NCBI GenBank assembly: GCA_030407005.1
Contig: JAUDYN010000005.1
Location: 2,046,001-2,110,000, forward strand
Direction of reading: 5' to 3'
Origin: Desarmillaria ectypa
Lineage: Eukaryota > Basidiomycota > Agaricomycetes > Agaricales > Physalacriaceae
Length of the DNA: 64,000 nucleotides
Part shown: piece after piece, positions 59,370 through 64,000 of the stretch
How positions within the stretch are numbered: position 1 is the stretch's first letter
Layout of the letters: each line of letters opens with the position of its first letter
Notes under the pieces: model-generated
What the model saw: the letters and a program-made list of their open reading frames with translations, nothing else
Told to the model about the DNA's origin: nothing
The model's database searches: none
Made by a program: the position numbers and the translations under genes

Positions 59370-60591
59370 ATGGATGAGCCCATCACCGAGGAGAAGAAAC
59401 ATTTCGATGTCGAAAATGCTGAAGAGGATGACTCGCAGCCTGACCCCGATGAGCAGCTAATGCTGGACCAGGGAAACGGCCGCGTCTGGCTGGTCAAGGT
59501 ACCTTTTCCTTGCTTGACCGTCCTGGTTCGCGTTCAGCTCACTGGAACAGATACCTAAATCTCTCATGGAACGCTGGGCTGCAGTGAACGACGAAGATGT
59601 GCATTTAGCAACCATTCGTGTGTACAGCGAGGCTACAGGACAAGGCGGAAAGTCACCGCGTATCGTTCTTTTCTTACCTCCTGCTCCCAACTCTATTCCC
59701 AACCCTAAACGCCCACACTTCGATACCAAACCGATTAACGATGATGGCAGAAAATACGCTCCTGAAACGTCGACAAATGAACCGGACTGCTACGAGCTAG
59801 ATATGATTAATGACTCGGTGGAGAACCAGATGGTAGTGGCAGAGCGACCTAAAGACGCTGCCTTCAATCTATCTGGAAAGAATACAGGCTTCGCTAACTC
59901 TCGTGCACGCACCACCATTCTTACTGGCAGAGTCAAACACGAATGCAGCCTGCGTCCCGGCTACAACGAAAGCTATCGCAAGCAGATGCGGGAACGTCAC
60001 AAAAAGTACAACACCCCAGTCAGGCAGATCAAGATGATAGAGGACACCATTGGTAGAAGTGGTATCAACAGACTCAGCAGCGGCGTTACGTTGGGGCAAT
60101 CCGCGTTCTCAGACCTTGTGGTGCGACGCGCTCTCGTTCTTCTGTCGGCTCTGAAATTCACTGACCGTTCTCCTGCAGAAAACAAAGTCGAAGAGCAAAG
60201 GAAAGGGTGCAGAGCGTATGGCTCGTATGCCGAGGAACCAACTGCTGGATCTCATCTTCCAACTCTTCCGAGATACTCCTCGGTGGAACATCAGGGATTT
60301 ACGCACCAAGACCCAGCAGCCCACTGCCTTCCTCAAGGAAACGTTGCTCGAGGTTGCTTCTCTGCATAAAAGTGGAGAGCATACTGGACATTATGAGCTG
60401 AAGGATATCTACAAGGAGGAGGGAGTATGTACCTTATCCAAACATCATTCGATTCTTCGCTAACCTTTCACTTGCAGATCAAGGCTGAGAACATCCCTAT
60501 GCCTGTAGGAAATGCCTTGAAGATGGAAGAAGAGGATGATGAGGATGATGAGGATGATGACGACGACGACGACATGGAAGAGGTTTCATGA
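59370..60591 (+). CDS. TFG2: Transcription initiation factor IIF subunit beta
   Basis: Exons 59370-59498, 59551-60120, 60179-60424 and 60478-60591 sum to 1059 nt (352 aa), in frame. An acidic N-terminus leads to the TFIIF dimerisation motif GNGRVWLVKIPKSLMERW. The central part has NTGFANSRARTTILTGRVKH and YNESYRKQMRERHKKYN. The C-terminal winged helix reads RMPRNQLLDLIFQLFRDTPR, then WNIRDLRTKTQQPTAFLKE. The protein ends with an acidic Asp/Glu tail from a GAT/GAC trinucleotide run near 60535-60575. It pairs with TFIIF-alpha to bring RNA polymerase II to the promoter, in the nucleus. Confidence 0.95.
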
Positions 60592-61025
60592 GACGACCCT
60601 CGTTTGCTCACCTGTGTAATATACTTTCGCATTATTGTACTTCTGCATATAATTTATGACATTTTGTTAAACCTGCCCTCATTCAAGAACAAGTTTCCCC
60701 GCTCATTTTTGGATCCAATTACAGATATTAGCAACTCTCATCTTTTACCGCTCATTCTTTCAAGCATAATTTCCTTAGAAGAACGCTTTTTCAACAGACA
60801 GGAAAGAACGGATTTCTCACATCCTGCCAAGTAGGCCGGCGACTATTATCAAGCTATTATTACCGCCGGCAGTATCGGGTTCTTGGCGCGAGCTTCGAAG
60901 CCCGGGAATTGCCGTCGCAATCAATTCCCCAACTTCTTAGTGCTGCCCCTTTCGCCGCCTTAGTTTGCACTGAGGTGTTTGCCTCACTCTGTATCTATTT
61001 CCTTTCCCTTTATTCTCGTTGTATC
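60592..61025. other. Intergenic region before the Zn2Cys6 gene
   Basis: 434 bp holding the TFIIF-beta 3' flank and the promoter of the next gene. Around 60835-60905 is a GC-richer stretch with short inverted pieces (gccggcg..cgccggc), possibly regulatory. Confidence 0.35.
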
Positions 61026-64000
61026 ATGAAAGAATCTGTTCCTGGTGCGACTGCGGCCAAGAAGAGACGTCTACGAGGTGCCTGTGATTTATGTAAACAA
61101 AAGAAGAGTACGCGCTTGCTATTTTGTTCTCTTCGAAGTACGCTAATATCCAACAGCACGATGTGAGGTTTCCAAAACTCAAGCACTTTATCAATCTGCT
61201 AAATTACGATTGTTTTTCTTTAGGTGACAGTTCCAAGACGCCTGGAAATATCTGCTCCAACTGTATAGCCTATAATGAAGAATGTACACATACTTCCTTA
61301 AATACAAAGAAAGTGTGTAGCAAATTTCTCGGGTCAATTGGTCTAGCTGATTTGTCTGTAATATTAGGATGTTAAGCCCCCGAACGCTTATAAGTGAGTC
61401 GACGAGGACGCGTTCAAACCTACCGCTAATTTCACCTAGTTTTGTCAACTATGCCAGTCCATCCTTTGATCAACCGAGAGAAGGGTCTAATATTAGTAGC
61501 ATTCAAGTGCGTATACATACTAATCATCCGTCCACGCCCTTATCAGCTTCCAGATCTCCACTGGTAGCTCTGTTTTGAAGGCGCAAATTAATGACATTCT
61601 AGCCGACTCATATGTGGCGCCAACGGATCCCGCTATTGCTAAACAGCTACTGGTAGACTTAGCGACCTCTGTCCATGCACTAGAATTGGAGCTATCTGTA
61701 TGCCGGCAAGTACTGGCTCGCGAGGTGTCCGTATCTGTATCAGTCTCGAACGTGTCATCTCCTACTCCTGCATCAGTTGTGGCCGATGAGGACGCAACTA
61801 CGGTGGTCAAGGATAAAACTGATGTATATCTGACTGACTCGTTAAAACGATTGACCATTGGACAGTCACGTCATCGACATTATGGCAAATCGAGCGCTCT
61901 TATGCTGATGAAAAAGGCCATTGAAATCAAGAAAGAATTCACTGGTACTTCTGATGGATTGCCTTTTGAAGCCAAGCGTCCCGAGGTTTGGAATGATCAG
62001 CCGGTAGGTCCTATATGACGTGATTACTTCAACTGCTTCTGAAGCTTGTTTTCAGTGGCAAAAATCTTTGCATGAAGATGAACACCTGCCGCCGCTGGTA
62101 TTTCCAGACAATGGCCTTCTACAGGACCTCATCGATCTCTATTACGAAGAGTGTGATATGCTAGTGCATCTTATCTACCGGCCCAAGTTCGAAAAAAACG
62201 TTGCTCAAGGGTTACACCTTTATGACAGGCGTTTTGGGAATGTGGTTTTACTAGTCTGTGCTATAGCGTCACCTTATTCCAATGATCCTCGGGTGTTTCT
62301 TGATCCCGCCCAGGAACATTCCGCTGGATGGCAGTGGTACCAACAAGTTCGACCTATACCAAGCTCCTTCGTGGAGCCGTCGTCAATATACGACCTACAA
62401 ATATATTCCGTGAGTAAATACAGTATCCTTCTCTTCTGACATTGATGACATTCTATAGCTCATGGTCCTCTATGCTAATACATCTACTACCCCCGAATTA
62501 AGCTGGGTGTTACCTAGCCTTGGAATCCGCATGGCACAAAGCGTAGCCGCCCATCGCCGCAAGCCAGATAAATCAAAGTGGACAGTGGAGGACGAAGAGT
62601 GGAAAAGAGCATTCTAGGCCATCTTTTGCGTAGACGTCTTCAGCTGTGTTACAACAGGAAGGCCGCTTGCGAAGACGTCAGACGAGTAAGCACGCAGCAA
62701 AAACCTCAATACTGTAAGCTAATCATTATTCTTTAGCTACGACCTTGACATGCCTATAGAGTGCGATGACGAATATTGGGAGCATCCAAATCCAAGCCGA
62801 GCCTTCAAGCAACCCGCAGGGAAACTTTCGACTGTCACGTTCTGGGTCAAATATTTGGAGTTATTGGAAATTTTTGCTTTTATGCACCGTACCATTGTGC
62901 GTTTATTGTATCATTATATTCATCGTAAAGACGTTCACACAGCTCTAGTGTGCTGTTAAGCGGTCGGCGATATCAAAGGATGTGCGGGGCCCTGAATGGG
63001 ATAGCAAGGTAGTCGTCACCATTGATTCCGCTTTAAACAAGTGGGTTGACTCAGTACCTGATCATTGTACGTTGTAAATTTCTCTTCTCGACTAGTGCTT
63101 ACGTGCTTATGTCTTAGTGAGATGGAATCCCCACAATCCCGACCCGATATTCTTCAAACAGTCGACGATCTTGTATTCCAACTACTACTGGGTCCAAATA
63201 CAAGTGCACAGGCCATTTATATCTACTATCAGTCAGCCCTCGCCGATATCGTTTCCTTCTCTTGCAATATGTGCGAATGCGGTCATGTTGTTGATACATA
63301 TCATCAAAGGGGGTTCCGGCCGCTTACTGTCACAAAAGTATGTGTCGATTGTCTTGTATTTTGCGTATTGTCATATAACAATGGATTTCAGATAACCCTC
63401 TTTTACTCAGCTATCGTACTCCTGATTAATGTTTGGCGAGGGCGCAAATATGGGAGCTCGGCGATGCTAGATAGAGACATCGGTCACATCCATAAATGTA
63501 TCAACATCCTACAAGTCCATGAAAAAAGGTGGCATTTGTATTTCCAAAATTTGCAATTGTGCTCTAATCCAAGCTACTTCAGGTGGCAAATTGCTGGACG
63601 ATACAAGTATGCAGGTCAATCACATCATACCGCAACAATGGCTAATACTACTTCAGTGACATGCTACGTGGCCTGCTTGCCGACATAGACTCTATTCCAG
63701 TGACATATGTTCCATCACTGAAACGTACCCGAGAAGGAGAGGAAGTTTCGCCTGCTCCTCTCGCATTCTCAACACTACCAGTGTTGGAGTGGGCGCATCC
63801 CACTCCAGAATCCCTTCCGTTAGATCCAGAAATAGCTGCTGTTAACTCCCAACAGCAATTCTTCAACCTCCCTTTGTATACCGATGAACTAGGACGACCT
63901 TTTCTATCTAATGATTATTTAAGCAAGGGTGTGGACGGGAATGATTATGCGGAATGGCTCCGACAGCACTTCCCAGGAGAGACCTTGCTTCCGAGGTGTT
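61026..64000 (+). CDS. Zn2Cys6 fungal transcription factor, partial at 3' end, with an in-frame stop
   Basis: Starts at ATG 61026 (MKESVPGATAAKKRRLRGAC). The zinc cluster is assembled from exon 61026-61107, a 6-nt microexon at 61157-61162 and an exon from 61224. Together they give CDLCKQKKTRCDSSKTPGNIC and then CIAYNEEC. Downstream is the fungal-specific TF domain (LLQDLIDLYYEECDMLVHLI, WVLPSLGIRMAQSVAAHRRK, DLDMPIECDDEYWE), and the frame is open through base 64000 (PEIAAVNSQQQFFNLPLYTD). At 62615-62617 a TAG stands where the family has Trp (..EEWKRAF-stop-AIFCVDVF). Either this copy is a pseudogene or the base is wrong. Such factors regulate metabolism; the target is unknown. Confidence 0.75.
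61157..61162 (+). other. Six-nucleotide microexon (CACGAT) in the zinc-cluster coding region
   Basis: It is flanked by ..CAACAG| and |GTGAGG, with introns of 49 nt (61108-61156) and 61 nt (61163-61223). Including it gives KKTRCDSSK and supplies the third zinc-ligand cysteine; skipping it keeps the frame but gives KKSDSSK and loses that cysteine. Confidence 0.8.

Noticed and set aside
60535..60580. GAT/GAC trinucleotide run as a stand-alone microsatellite
   Set aside because: It is in frame and encodes the acidic tail of TFIIF-beta, where acidic runs are common.
8840..62620. RIP-like mutation as the cause of the two Trp-to-stop changes
   Set aside because: Only two G-to-A changes in un-repeated genes; no dense C-to-T decay or duplicated copy is visible, so RIP is not supported.
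1..64000. tRNA genes, CRISPR arrays, transposons
   Set aside because: No convincing A/B-box pair with a foldable cloverleaf, no spaced direct repeats, and no transposase, reverse transcriptase or long terminal repeats were seen by eye. A tRNAscan-type search would be decisive for tRNAs.

Overview
The window is a compact eukaryotic nuclear segment, almost certainly from a mushroom-forming basidiomycete (Agaricomycetes). Genes lie on both strands a few hundred bases apart and are cut by many short introns, mostly 45-65 nt, with GT..AG ends and CTNAC-like branch sites. The single-copy genes are typical fungal housekeeping genes: ATM1, 5-oxoprolinase, MRS6/REP, PGS1, COQ4, ADP1-like ABCG, ARO8-like, CaMKK-like kinase, YggS/PROSC, ALG12 and TFIIF-beta. 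I read the exons by hand from splice sites and conserved motifs. Where exon lengths were summed and the frame closed, the entry says so.

Layout. 0-7 kb: 3' end of a WD40-like gene, a metallo-beta-lactamase-fold hydrolase (-), the mitochondrial ABC exporter ATM1 (+) and an unrecognised gene (-). 8-10 kb: a decayed MFS transporter (-). 10-18 kb: 5-oxoprolinase and a cytochrome P450 (both -). 20-27 kb: Rab escort protein, a 6PGDH/HIBADH-like dehydrogenase, PGS1 and an F-box/LRR gene (all +). 29-32 kb: a zinc-finger gene (-) divergent from COQ4 (+).

33-40 kb is the most unusual part: five adjacent genes built from two themes. One is a repeated Cys4 motif (C-x2-C-x11/15-C-x3-C). The other is a PARP-like ADP-ribosyltransferase (ART) domain. 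They sit beside a NADAR-domain gene, a family tied to ADP-ribose chemistry. The order is Cys-motif-only (-), NADAR (-), ART-only (+), Cys-motif+ART (-), Cys-motif+ART (+). All five have closed reading frames by manual splicing. This looks like a local ADP-ribosylation writer/eraser gene cluster.

40-64 kb: a MARVEL-like membrane protein (-), an ADP1-like ABCG transporter (+), an ARO8-like aminotransferase (+), a 56-residue Cys-rich protein (+), a CaMKK-like kinase (+), a coiled-coil tail-anchored protein (-), YggS/PROSC (+), ALG12 (-) and TFIIF-beta (+). The window ends inside a Zn2Cys6 transcription factor (+) that needs a 6-nt microexon to complete its zinc cluster and carries an in-frame stop.

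No CRISPR array, insertion sequence, rRNA or confident tRNA gene was seen. Several 0.5-2 kb gaps hold nothing I can support.
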